Source: Petrolisthes cinctipes
Lineage: Eukaryota > Arthropoda > Malacostraca > Decapoda > Porcellanidae
Reading direction: 5' to 3'
Length of the DNA stretch: 64,000 nt
Assembly (NCBI GenBank): GCA_033782935.1
Contig: JAWQEG010000506.1
Coordinates: forward strand, 2,372,501 to 2,436,500
Shown: piece after piece, positions 33,096 to 42,850 of the stretch
Position numbering within the stretch: the stretch's first letter is position 1
Layout of the letters: the number at the start of each line of letters is the position of its first letter
The notes under the pieces: model-generated
Seen by the model: only the letters and a program-made list of their open reading frames with translations
Databases searched by the model: none
What the model was told of the DNA's origin: nothing
Translations under genes and position numbers: made by a program

Positions 33096-33218
33096 TCTAA
33101 AAAACTGCCAGTCAGCCTTCTCTAATTTCTACCTAGGAAGACGAGACTGTGGTTCGTACCTGTTACCTTCTAAAAGTATAGGGAAATGGTCACTGCCATA
33201 TAAATCAGGCAACACTCT

Positions 33219-33787
33219 TCAAGTAAAATCCAACAGAGCACTGGGTGAGCAGAGGGAAATGTCAATAGCGGTAAAAGTCCCAGTAGGGCTATTAAAATGT
33301 GTCACATCTCCCGTATTTAAAACCCCTAATCCCTCATCCTCAATAAAAGAAGCCAATAAAACACCCCTGGGGTTGACCGAACTGTCACCCCATAGAGGAT
33401 GACGACCATTATAATCACCCAATAAAATAAAGGGAGAGGGAAGGTCCCGTACAAGACGGTTGAGATCACCCCTCTCAACTGTAACACTGGGAGGAAAGTA
33501 TAGACTGCACATAGTGTACAGGCGGTCCATAGAAACCTTAACTGCAACAGCCTGGAGTGGAGTGTCAAGCTCCAGGCTCGTGCATGGAATATCTCGGCGA
33601 AATAGGATGGCAGAGCCACCATGGTGACCCTGACCTTCAAATGAATTGGAATAAAATGCAGAGTATGATGGAGGACTGGCAGGAATGTAGTCCCCAAGCA
33701 TTGTCTCTTGGAGAGAAACACATGCAGGAGAGAAGCTAGAGAGAAGAATGAGCAGTTCCTCCCAAGAAGCACGCAAGCCACGGCAAT
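33219..33787 (-). pseudogene. LINE ORF2, endonuclease domain
   Basis: APE-type endonuclease that nicks target DNA for target-primed reverse transcription. Visible motifs: VSLQET (catalytic Glu), HHGGSAILFRRDI, ILLGDYNGRHPLWG (GDxN box) and NTGDVTHFNSPTGTFTAIDI. The frame is cut at 33219. The SDH motif (GSDHFP) can be read downstream in another frame near 33190. Confidence 0.7.
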
Positions 33788-33811
33788 TCCACTGAAGGAC
33801 CTTGAACAGTG

Positions 33812-34528
33812 TTACTTTAGTACTGATTTTTGGGAAGCCTCACGGAGGTACTTCCCACTACCACCTCGACCTGAGGGTTTACTCAAACAATAAGATTTGT
33901 CTAATCCTGGGCCACTAGAAGAAGAGCGAACCCGAAGAGTAGTACGTGGGGCAGTAATTGGGACCCGTAGACGAGTCCCTGAAGCATCTGATATGTTAAA
34001 AGAAGATGAAGGTATATGAGCTGGGATATTCTTTGAAACAATTACATTGGTATTGTCCTGTACAGCAGTGGTATCACCGACACAGGCAGATACATCAACA
34101 TCCATAATACAGGTGGTAGAATCACTCCGCTGCTCAAGCGGAAGAGAAACTGAATCTTTTGAAGTCACAACATCCGTGGCATCCACATTAACTTCACGCC
34201 CCTCTGATGATCCCGAAGGAAGCTTGCGAGGAGGAACTTCTGTTGAATCAAGAGATTCATCAGAGCCACGAAAACGCTTCTGGTGAAATTGAGAGGAAAC
34301 TATGGATGAGTCCACAGAGATGGTTGCCTTACAAGGAGGAACATCTATAGAGTCAAGTGCCTCAGAGGAACCACGAAGGCGTCCCTGTGGCAGTTTAGGT
34401 GACTTAAGTTTCCTTTTTGGAGAGCGTGTGGCAGCGTGAACCTCTACCACATGAACACTTTTAGCTAAAGTCTGAGAGTTGTCATCAGTTGAAAGGTCAC
34501 CAGAATGAGTGTCTGATAAAATTTCCAA
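33812..34528 (-). pseudogene. LINE ORF1, Ser-rich C-terminal part
   Basis: The 238-codon low-complexity frame is rich in Ser, Asp and Pro, with repeated GSxESLDSxxVPP blocks (GSSEALDSIDVPP, GSDESLDSTEVPP). It ends immediately upstream of the endonuclease and is probably the disordered tail of the gag protein. Confidence 0.55.
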
Positions 34529-34576
34529 GACAGAGAAACTATTATGTAGTGTAACCTTAGAAACGCTCTCACTGGA

Positions 34577-34982
34577 TCAAAAAGCAGCTGCCTCTTGAGA
34601 GGGTTGAGAGGGTGCTGCAACCGATTTAGGGCGAAGGGAGGAGGCGTATGTCTTCACACCACCATCCTTCTGTCGCCTGAAGTTGAGTTGCCGTCTGGCA
34701 CTACCTATGCTAATGAATTGGGTATTAGCCAAGTGGAGGATATCCTGCTCAAGGGGGTACATCTTACATTGGCGAGAACGCAATGTAAAAGCAGTAACTC
34801 TCTGACCGACACTCAGAAGTAAGATGTGAGTCAAGAGCAGAACAATTACCACACCGGGAACGGTTGTTGCAGTTCCTCCTTCCATGACCAAACTCATAAC
34901 AACAGAAACACTGTAGGGGACGCTCAACAAAAGGCTTCACCTTAAAAGAGGTGGGGTTAATGTTAATGCTATCTGGGATATG
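34577..34982 (-). pseudogene. LINE ORF1 zinc-knuckle region
   Basis: After the stop at 34983 the same frame reads to CFCCYEFGHGRRNC (C-x2-C-x4-H-x4-C) and CGNCSALDSHLTSEC, two gag-type zinc knuckles. A frameshift follows, after which the continuation (RSRQCKMYPLEQDILHLANT) lies in another frame ending at 34577. Confidence 0.6.
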
Positions 34983-35819
34983 CTAGCCATAGAAGGTGAG
35001 GATGATCATATTTGTACTGCCTTTCATCTTTGTTACTCGTTGGACACTGTCTGGGCACATAGCGAGAATTTCCTCTTCAGAGAATTCATACAGGTCCTCA
35101 TTATATACACGCCCCTTGCTATAATTAAATGTTCGATGTGGTTTAATAGATTCAAACATGCTATCAGAAGGACAGGGGAGATTGAGGAGCATCATGGCCT
35201 GTGTAAGATCTTTGGCTCTGATTAAAACGCCCTTACCATATTTCTTTATGTGGCCCATTGGTAATAATCCAATTTCTTTCACCAGATACCGGGAAGCATG
35301 GATAAGGTTACCACGTCCCTCCCTGTAGTAAACCACAAACCAAAAGTGTGTAGGAACCCGACGTTCCTTTGGGACATGCTCTACAGAGTCATCAAATATG
35401 TTAGGGCAGTAGTCATTGTCACTGTCAACTACATTGGTGGACCGCATCATCTGAACTTTACGAGTATCCCCCACCGTCAGAGAATGTTTTTCCTCAAATG
35501 CTGCTTTGGCAGCAGCATTTGTATTAAAAGTAATATAGCACCGATTAGACCTACAATCACTGTCATATGTGATTCGGATTCGAAGAACTACTCCAAAACA
35601 CTTAAAAATGGAGTGAAAAGCGCCATAGGAAAGGGATGCAAGTACATTAGTTAACATTAACGTGTCCAAATCGCTAACAGGGTTCTTCGACACAACATCC
35701 AGCCTGCTAGGTCTAGTCTTATTTGCAGCTTTTTGCTTACTACCACGACCAGAGAGTGACGTCTCGAGGGCCTGGTCGACCACCACTTGAGGAAGAGATT
35801 GGGGTTTTTCTATATCCAT
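34983..35819 (-). pseudogene. LINE ORF1 (gag-like), N-terminal part
   Basis: The 278-codon frame starts MDIEKPQSLPQ and contains an RNA-binding-like fold region (DTLMLTNVLASLSYGAFHSI, then RSNRCYITFNTNAAAKAAFE) and a stretch ending MIILTFYG. A TAG (34983-34985) cuts the frame just before HIPDSININPTSFKVKPF, the segment that precedes the zinc knuckles. The product would be the RNA-binding particle protein of the element. Confidence 0.65.
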
Positions 35820-36185
35820 ATATCATTGGTTTAGTGTTTTTGGCCCCAGGAGCCAAGAGCTACTACCTACCGGGCAGATGAGGGGACCGAGAGCTGGTCG
35901 CCATGGGCCACTCGTTTTAAAAAGCAACCCCAATGGCTCGAAAGTTTGCCCACGACGGTGCTGAGACCCCCTTCCCCAACATCTCCCAGCCCAGACACCC
36001 AACCATCCAACATAGGACGGCCCCTAGAGGGCAGTCCCTCTGGAGGGCAGCACTGTTGGCCCGTACTGGCAGCCTAATGCATGGGAATCATTTAGTCTGG
36101 TCTCTCACTGGCGACCTTACTAGTATGGGAAGCCCTCTCTCCCCGAAATCGGGGCAGAGCAGTGGCCGGAGCCCCCTCTAGTCTA

Positions 36186-37053
36186 GCTCGCCAGATCTCA
36201 GAGACACACAAGCTCCCCACCACGTCAAGGCGGTTCCCGTTGTGGGGGTTACGAAGGTCAAGTGGGTCACTCTCCTTACGGCGGTAAACGTTAAAACTTG
36301 TGTTACAAGTAACAGAAAAGGTTGACTCATCTGACCACAGTACGTTTAGCCACTTTTCCTCAGGCCAAGCAAGATATTCCTTGGCAAAAGCAACCCTATG
36401 CTGCCTTTGCTTAAGAGTCAAGATGGGTTTATTTACAGGGCAGTGGCTTGTGTACCCAAGGCAGTGAATGTGCCTGCTCACCATACGCACAGACCCATCT
36501 CCCAAAGTTCCAGGGTTGGACTCGTTGACAACACGAGCTGAGGTGCGAGGGTTCTTTTCAATGTCTCTTCAATATGGTCCTGGCACGAACCGACACTTAC
36601 GTAGGCCTTCCAGACCTAGTTTTGTGGGTAAGAATGTCACTACTGCCACCCTGACAAAAACGAGAAACCCATTTCCTTACAGACCGATGGCAAATACCAG
36701 TTACATTGGCTATTTATTTAGTTTGATGGCCTGCTTCCCTAAAAGCAACTATCTTTGCAATAGTATCCTGTTTCAACGGAATGTTCCTAGCCATTCTTAG
36801 GTAGTAACACACAGTATATGACAAAAAGGAGACCTCGCTCTTCACTGCCCACACCCTACGAATAGAGAGCGAACACTAAATGAACTGTGATAGTACAAAT
36901 AGCAACCCTCCAGTAAGTACCTCCTCTCAGGGAAAATACCACGTCATCAGTTGACTTTTGAAATATTTCCCTCACAAAGATACAGATCTATCATTTTTCA
37001 CCAAAACTCTGTGTCGGCCTACTCTAACCGGCACAGACTTTTGTCGAGCACTG
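36186..37053 (-). mobile_element. Tc1-like transposon remnant, 3' part lost
   Basis: The outer end at 37053 reads CAGTGCTCGACAAAAGTCTG on the minus strand, with TA at 37054-37055, a Tc1-type TIR. The transposase start (36794) and middle follow, but the C-terminal half and the other TIR are missing where the LINE begins. Confidence 0.6.
36190..36794 (-). pseudogene. Tc1-like transposase fragment
   Basis: MARNIPLKQDTIAKIVAF (HTH start), a stop, then CHRSVRKWVSRFC and SRSGRP-like (TRSGRPT) linker text. A frameshift leads into LTLKQRQHRVAFAKEYLAW and LWSDESTFSV, the region around a catalytic Asp of Tc1 DDE transposases. The fragment has at least two stops and one frameshift and stops before the last catalytic residue. 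Confidence 0.7.
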
Positions 37054-37594
37054 TAGTGTGTAACGTCAGGGGGTCGTTACTACCCAAGGGTGTTATAGTA
37101 TATTACCAATACTAGGCACGGTTTTATTCTATAGTATAACAGGGATGTGGAGTGGACCCAAGGACAGCGTTGCAGTGTGGAGGTGGCAGGAGTCAGGCCA
37201 GGTAGAGTAGAAGGGGAAAGCTAGTGTGTTCGCTCTGTTAGCTGGTGGGTCACTGAGGGGTCAGGTCCTAGCTGGGTGGCAAACCTACTGCTTGGGTCCA
37301 CTACAGTACCCCCCCCCCCTCTCCTCCAACAAAGAAGGGGATAGGAAGGGGTATGATAAATAAGATACAATATAAAAGATACATACAAAAAAACATATAC
37401 ATACATAGTACAGGTTAGGCACATAAATATGATGTAAGTGGTACATAACATGCACAATACAAGAAAAAAAAATGTGAAACATAGTAATGTAAATCACAAA
37501 AGTATATATATACTATGTAAATGGTACATATGATGCAAAATATAAGAAAATAATATGCAACCTACAAATATAGTACTGGTAAAGAACAAAGGTA
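37054..37594. other. Spacer with a repeat shared with 57573-57775
   Basis: 37157-37300 (GGCAGGAGTCAGGCCAGGTAG, then GGAAAGCTAGTGTGTTCGCT and GTTAGCTGGTGGGTCACTGA) recurs near 57590-57770. The rest is AT-rich with TACATA runs and has no coding potential. Confidence 0.6.
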
Positions 37595-38018
37595 CAGCTG
37601 GCCACAATTCAACGTTGGCCGAGATATTAACCTCGAAACACTAGTTGTGGGCTCTGCTCGCTCGAATCATTCACTAATGGGAGGGAGAAGTAAGGAGGGT
37701 AGGGGGGGTGCCTATACAAGAGAGGTGAAAAATTATTCTTGGGCAGGTGAAAAATGAGTGGAAGCTTTAATAAAAGTACGAAAATACACCCGGTTATCAA
37801 TTATTTATGTACGGTCCCGATATTCGTGTCAATTCTTAACATAATTAATGGTAAGATTAACTTTTTCATATGATGTAACACAAAAACAACTGAGGTAACA
37901 TTATTGTATACGGTACTTTTTTCGTATAATATCCAATGGTTATCATCAAGCACTAAACGCTGAAAAATACTTACACAATAACTGAATAAGAATCATGAAC
38001 CAGAATGCTCTTTATTAA

Positions 38019-41000
38019 CCCCCAGAGTCCGGGCAGCGGGATTTCCCGCTAGGTCGACAGAGGCCGGGCAGCGGGAAATCCCGCTTTTGGTAATTTATGG
38101 GGAAAAACGCCAAATTTGTCGGGATTTTTTTTGATCTGGCTATACTTCACCACCAGACCTTTTCATCCCCACATTCAATCAGTGTGTGCTTGACCGTGAC
38201 AATGGCTGGGCGTAGTGAAGAAAATACGGGCTCGTTCGATTCGGTGCATCCTACCGCGCTGCCAGGCGCACCCACTCCTGTAACCTCCACTCCGCGGGTG
38301 CAACCAGCTAGATTGCGTCATGCACCTGCAAGGTTGTCAGATTCTGCAATAGGGCGGGAATTGGAGAATCTGGCAGACCTTTCATATGGGAGTGACGACC
38401 TGGACAGCTACTCTGATACTGAATGGCAAGCTGACGAATCAACTGAGGAAGATGCCTGTGTAGCGGTGACTTCCCTCACAGCTCTTCCCTCAACTTCAGC
38501 CTTGCATGATGTGTCAGAGGTTACAGCCCCTGTTGCAATTCCGTCCACCAGTGGGGTGGGAGGTAGTTTGGGAGACACTCTCTTGTCTCCCATTCCTACA
38601 ACATCTGGCGTGGGAGGCAGGAAGAGGTCTACTCCTGCTTCAACCTCCAAACCTCGCTACGTCTCCACTCCCATGGGCAAGAGGCCGAGGAGGAGGTTAG
38701 ATTTTTCGTCTTCCTCTTCCTCGTCGGACGAGGATGCGTCGCAACCAGTGGTGGTAAGAGGGAGGAGAGTAGGAGTAAGAGGGAAGGGTAAAGGAAGGGG
38801 GAAGAGGACAAAGGCAGCTTATCTCTCCCCTACTGTTGACCCTGATAGCCCGGCCCCCCGTGACCTGACGCCACCTCCCCCACCACCACACTCTCCCTCT
38901 CCTCTCGTGCCTGACGACTCACTCTCGCCTGCCCCTGGTACCGCTGCACCACCACCACAACAACAACGCCAACAACGACAGCAACGCGGCGCACCTCGTC
39001 ATAGACCCGCTGATCCCTATGTGTGGACGGATTGCGATGAATTTGCGCCTGATATACCTGCCTTTGACGACAGTCATTCAGGTATACAGGCCGCATTTCC
39101 CTGTCGTCAGAGGTCATCAATATTAGATTATTTCACTGCCTTTTTTTATATCATATTGATGACTTACATGATGCAGGAGATAAACACCTTCAAACAACTC
39201 TCTGTGCAACTCAGCAATAGACCAGGCAGGGAACATAGTAAGATGTTGCAATGGGCTGACGTCGATATTGCTGAGTTGTATGTGTGGTTAGCTTTGACCA
39301 TGATGATGCCTCATGTCAAGAAACATCGCCTCAAGGACTTCTGGAGCACACACGCCCTGATATCCACACCTGCGTTCGGGAAATACATGTCCAGGGACAG
39401 ATATAGGGACATTTTGTCCTACCTGCACTTCGCCCCCAACATGGGTCCACACCCGAACGACAGGCTGTGGAAAATTAGGCCAGTAATGTCTATCCTCCAG
39501 GAGAAAATACGAGCATTTTTTCGACCATTCCAGAAAGTGGTTATCGACGAGTCTCTGGTGCTGTTCAGGGGAAGACTGTCCTTCATCCAGTACATCCCGT
39601 CAAAGAGGCATAGATTTGGCATAAAATTCTATGTCATCTGCGATTGTAAGACTGGCTATGTGTTGGATTTTATACTCTATTCAGGTACGGATGTGGATGT
39701 CCCGGCCGACGACCCTCTTGGCTTCAGCGGTAGTGTTGTCAAGGCACTCATGGGGGATTACCTTGACAACAACCATATCCTGTACACTGATAACTATTAC
39801 ACCTCTCCAGCACTTAGCCAGTTTCTCCTGCAGCACCAAACAGGATCCTGCGGAACTATTCGTGTCAACAGGAAGGGGTGGCCAGCATTCCCTCTCACCC
39901 GGAGGGGCGACTGCATCAAGAAGAAATGTGGGAACATGCTGGCCATCAAATGGCACGATAAACGCCCCGTCAATATGCTCACCACCGTGAACAGGGGCGT
40001 GATGCAGGATTCTGGGAAGACTGAGCGCGGCACAGGTGATACCATCTACAAGCCTGATGCTGTGCTCGATTATAACATCAATATGAGACTCGTCGATAAG
40101 TCAGACATGATGGTGAGTTCCATCGATTGTCTGAGAAAAACTTGTAAGTGGTACAAGAAGGCTTTCTTCCACCTTCTTGATGTCACAGTGCTGAACTGTT
40201 ATATACTCTACCTCCAGCATCACCCTGACTCCAAGTTGGCACTCCGGGAATTCGAGCTAGAGTTGATATCTCAGTTCCTGGAGAGGTTCAGCACTGTGCA
40301 ACCACAGCAAGGCAGACAGGCAGCGGCACAATGGCCTGACAGGTTGCAGCAGAGTGGCTATATGGCTCGCCACTACCTTACTAATCTGCCACCGTTGCCG
40401 TCAGGACGTCCAGGTTCTCGTCGCTGCTATGTTTGCAGGCACACAACACGTCACCCCCAGAAGTCCAAGGAAACTCGCTTCTGGTGCAAGGAATGTTGTG
40501 TGCCGTTATGCCCTGGAAACTGCTTCTCAGACTACCATATATTGGAATATATATAGAAGCAGGAAGTGATGGGAGTATGCGAATAAAGTGACAGTGACAC
40601 TTGGTGACAGTGACACTATTTAGGCTATAAGAAAAGTGAGAGTGACACATTTGTACATATATTTTCGGCTGTAGTGACGTGATAGTGACACATTTGTACA
40701 TATTAGGCTATAAGAAAAGTGAGAGTGACACATTTACGCATAGAAAAAATGATAATAAAAAATTTAAAACAACAAAATACAAAAATATATAGAAAATAAG
40801 GATAACAGTGATAGTGACACATTTATATTTACGTTGAACATGAACAAATGGTGCGAATGACACTGAAAATGTTTCGCGTAAATACTGTACATAACTCCCA
40901 CGCTTCTCTCCAGGGCATAAAACCACTCTGGAATGGTCAGCTAACCACACAAATAATACAGGGGCTGTAATGGTAGGATGCACACGAGCCGTACGACGTG

Positions 41001-41369
41001 TCGCCCGGGGGAGGCAAGTGTTGCGTCATTCTGCCGGCGGCCATCTTGCCTCCACCCCCGCCAGTCCTTGTCACAGCCACGCTCACAAAGCGAACGCAGC
41101 CTCGCTCTCACGGGAAAAGTGACCTCCATTCCTCACTTGATTTCTCGGCAATGGAGTGTCCTAGAGAGCTGGGGTTGGTTTTAATGGAAAGAGGAGGAGT
41201 TGATGGTGAGTACACAATCAAATTTAAGTTGTTCAGTATTGTAGTTTAGACGTAGGGAGTAAGAGAAGTAGAGTGATTTTCCGGGAAATACCCGGACAGG
41301 CAGGGTAAAAGTTAGTATTGGGTCCGTACCCACAGAGCGTAATTCCATTCTTAGCCCGTCCCGGAGGGG
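38019..41369 (+). mobile_element. piggyBac transposon, apparently complete
   Basis: It is flanked exactly by TTAA on both sides (38015-38018, 41370-41373). The ends begin CCCC and share CCGGGA/CCGGGC blocks. Removing it restores the foldback sequence (CTTTATTAA joined to GTGAAGCAAATG), as seen uninterrupted at 49082. Subterminal hairpins AGCGGGATTTCCCGCT and AGCGGGAAATCCCGCT lie at 38037 and 38077. A single long transposase frame fills the centre, and 40557-41369 is its 3' non-coding part. Confidence 0.85.
38097..40556 (+). CDS. piggyBac transposase
   Basis: The uninterrupted frame is 819 codons. The start is uncertain: the ATG at 38202 (MAGRSEENTG) is the more likely initiator, giving 784 residues. 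The N-terminal third is acidic and Ser/Pro-rich. The DDE_Tnp_1_7 core shows the three catalytic aspartates: VIDES (residue 484 of the long form), TDNYYTS (565) and VDKSDMM (667). The C-terminus has a cysteine-rich zinc domain (CYVCRHTTRH, CKECCVPLCPGNC). It performs cut-and-paste transposition at TTAA with seamless excision. With intact motifs and flanking TTAA it may be active. Confidence 0.88.
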   Translation: MGKNAKFVGIFFDLAILHHQTFSSPHSISVCLTVTMAGRSEENTGSFDSVHPTALPGAPTPVTSTPRVQPARLRHAPARLSDSAIGRELENLADLSYGSDDLDSYSDTEWQADESTEEDACVAVTSLTALPSTSALHDVSEVTAPVAIPSTSGVGGSLGDTLLSPIPTTSGVGGRKRSTPASTSKPRYVSTPMGKRPRRRLDFSSSSSSSDEDASQPVVVRGRRVGVRGKGKGRGKRTKAAYLSPTVDPDSPAPRDLTPPPPPPHSPSPLVPDDSLSPAPGTAAPPPQQQRQQRQQRGAPRHRPADPYVWTDCDEFAPDIPAFDDSHSGIQAAFPCRQRSSILDYFTAFFYIILMTYMMQEINTFKQLSVQLSNRPGREHSKMLQWADVDIAELYVWLALTMMMPHVKKHRLKDFWSTHALISTPAFGKYMSRDRYRDILSYLHFAPNMGPHPNDRLWKIRPVMSILQEKIRAFFRPFQKVVIDESLVLFRGRLSFIQYIPSKRHRFGIKFYVICDCKTGYVLDFILYSGTDVDVPADDPLGFSGSVVKALMGDYLDNNHILYTDNYYTSPALSQFLLQHQTGSCGTIRVNRKGWPAFPLTRRGDCIKKKCGNMLAIKWHDKRPVNMLTTVNRGVMQDSGKTERGTGDTIYKPDAVLDYNINMRLVDKSDMMVSSIDCLRKTCKWYKKAFFHLLDVTVLNCYILYLQHHPDSKLALREFELELISQFLERFSTVQPQQGRQAAAQWPDRLQQSGYMARHYLTNLPPLPSGRPGSRRCYVCRHTTRHPQKSKETRFWCKECCVPLCPGNCFSDYHILEYI

Positions 41370-41800
41370 TTAAGTGAAGCAAATGTGAATACCTTCATAT
41401 TACATGTGTCAAGTGTTGATACCACTAACACACTTCCATTTCCCCCGTATCTACCTGACAGTTTATAATCTTCGTGTCAAATATCAAGGCTCTGATTATC
41501 TCTTGTGATAGCAACCTTGTAATATTCTGAATACTTTTAATAATAGCCTGTTGTATTGAATATAGTGAACACGTGCTGTTTGGTAATTTACTATGAATTC
41601 CTCGGTATTTCATCTGTTTCTAGGTAGAATTTTTTTTTATTTTGCCAGATAATACTTGTGAGCAGAGGCCAGGGAGATTGCGTCTGGCACCCACAGGCTT
41701 GTCAACAGTATTTTTTTTTTTTTTTTTTTAGCATTAATTAGAGACTGACGTTGACTCTAGTCTCGTTAGCCCACATTAGTTTTGATATTCGAAGAGGATT

Positions 41801-42220
41801 ATGAGTTGGTTGAAAACCACTAAACTGGTAAGGGTACTGGAGACTGAGTGTGGAAATATTCCCTCCAACATGTTGGCAGTCCTGATGACTTGGAAGATGT
41901 GTAAGGTGGTGCAGTCAGTCAGTTCACGAGGCAAGGTGTATATGGAGATTAACACTAATATCAACCTTGTAGAAGAGGTCCGTAAAGACCAATATGGCAT
42001 CAAATACAACGGTGTGAGTAGTGGTAGAGTGTATATGGAAAGTCACACTAATATCAACCTTGTAGCAGAAGACAGTAAAGACCAATACGGCATCAAATAC
42101 AACGGTTTGAGTATTGGGAAGGTGTTGTATGATGGGAAACACAGGATTTCAGACCTTAACTCGCCCTCAATAAAGTTTAATTTTAAGAAATTTTGTAAAT
42201 GGTTGCCAGCTTCTTTATAA
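41801..42220 (+). CDS. Passenger ORF with 31-residue repeats in foldback element
   Basis: The 139-codon frame starts MSWLKTTKLVRVLETECGN and contains two tandem 31-residue units (VYMESHTNINLVAEDSKDQY and onward), then VLYDGKHRISDLNSPSIKFN. The same 93-bp repeat occurs four to five times in copy M (49640-50035), where the frame is broken. I do not recognise the protein. It may be a captured gene fragment or a chance frame, but in-frame 93-bp units in both copies favour former coding sequence. Confidence 0.4.
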   Translation: MSWLKTTKLVRVLETECGNIPSNMLAVLMTWKMCKVVQSVSSRGKVYMEINTNINLVEEVRKDQYGIKYNGVSSGRVYMESHTNINLVAEDSKDQYGIKYNGLSIGKVLYDGKHRISDLNSPSIKFNFKKFCKWLPASL

Positions 42221-42376
42221 ACATATTCGATGAAACCTCAACTGTGCATCCCATGCATTACTTGATGGAACTATTACAATGTTTAAATAATTATGAATAT
42301 ACTTCTCTCGCAACTCATGACATAAAACCAATAGAACCTCTGTCACCAACATTATTATGTTATGTGTGTGTACTGG

Positions 42377-42527
<151 letters not shown>

Positions 42528-42850
42528 CATGCACACAGAAAAGAGAGATACACACAGAGAAGAGAGATCCACAGCAAATAATAATTTTTGCTACCAAGAG
42601 ACAAATGACAAAACAAGGGTTTCATAGTCAAATTCCAATCATTCTTTTTTTTTTTTTTTTTTTTTTTTTTAATTCATTGCGCCGTAGCGTCAGTCAATAG
42701 ACAGACAACAGTACACAAGGGTAAGCGGGACTCACGAGAACCCAATGACCACATACACACACAAGCAAACACACATGCGCACACACACTCACATCACGAA
42801 AACATAACAGAATGAAGCACAAGCACACAGACAAATATTTACATCATGAC

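Larger units (their letters stand above)
29990..36185 (-). mobile_element. I-group non-LTR retrotransposon, near full length, decayed
   Basis: In transcript order, going down in coordinates: a GC-rich presumed 5' UTR (36185-35820), ORF1 with zinc knuckles (35819-33812), then ORF2 with endonuclease, RT, RNase H and a C-terminal zinc motif (33787-30213). The 3' end is marked by a short ATCAATCAATCAATTG tract at 29990-30002. RNase H together with an APE endonuclease fits the I group. Many stops and at least three frameshifts make it inactive. Confidence 0.75.
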
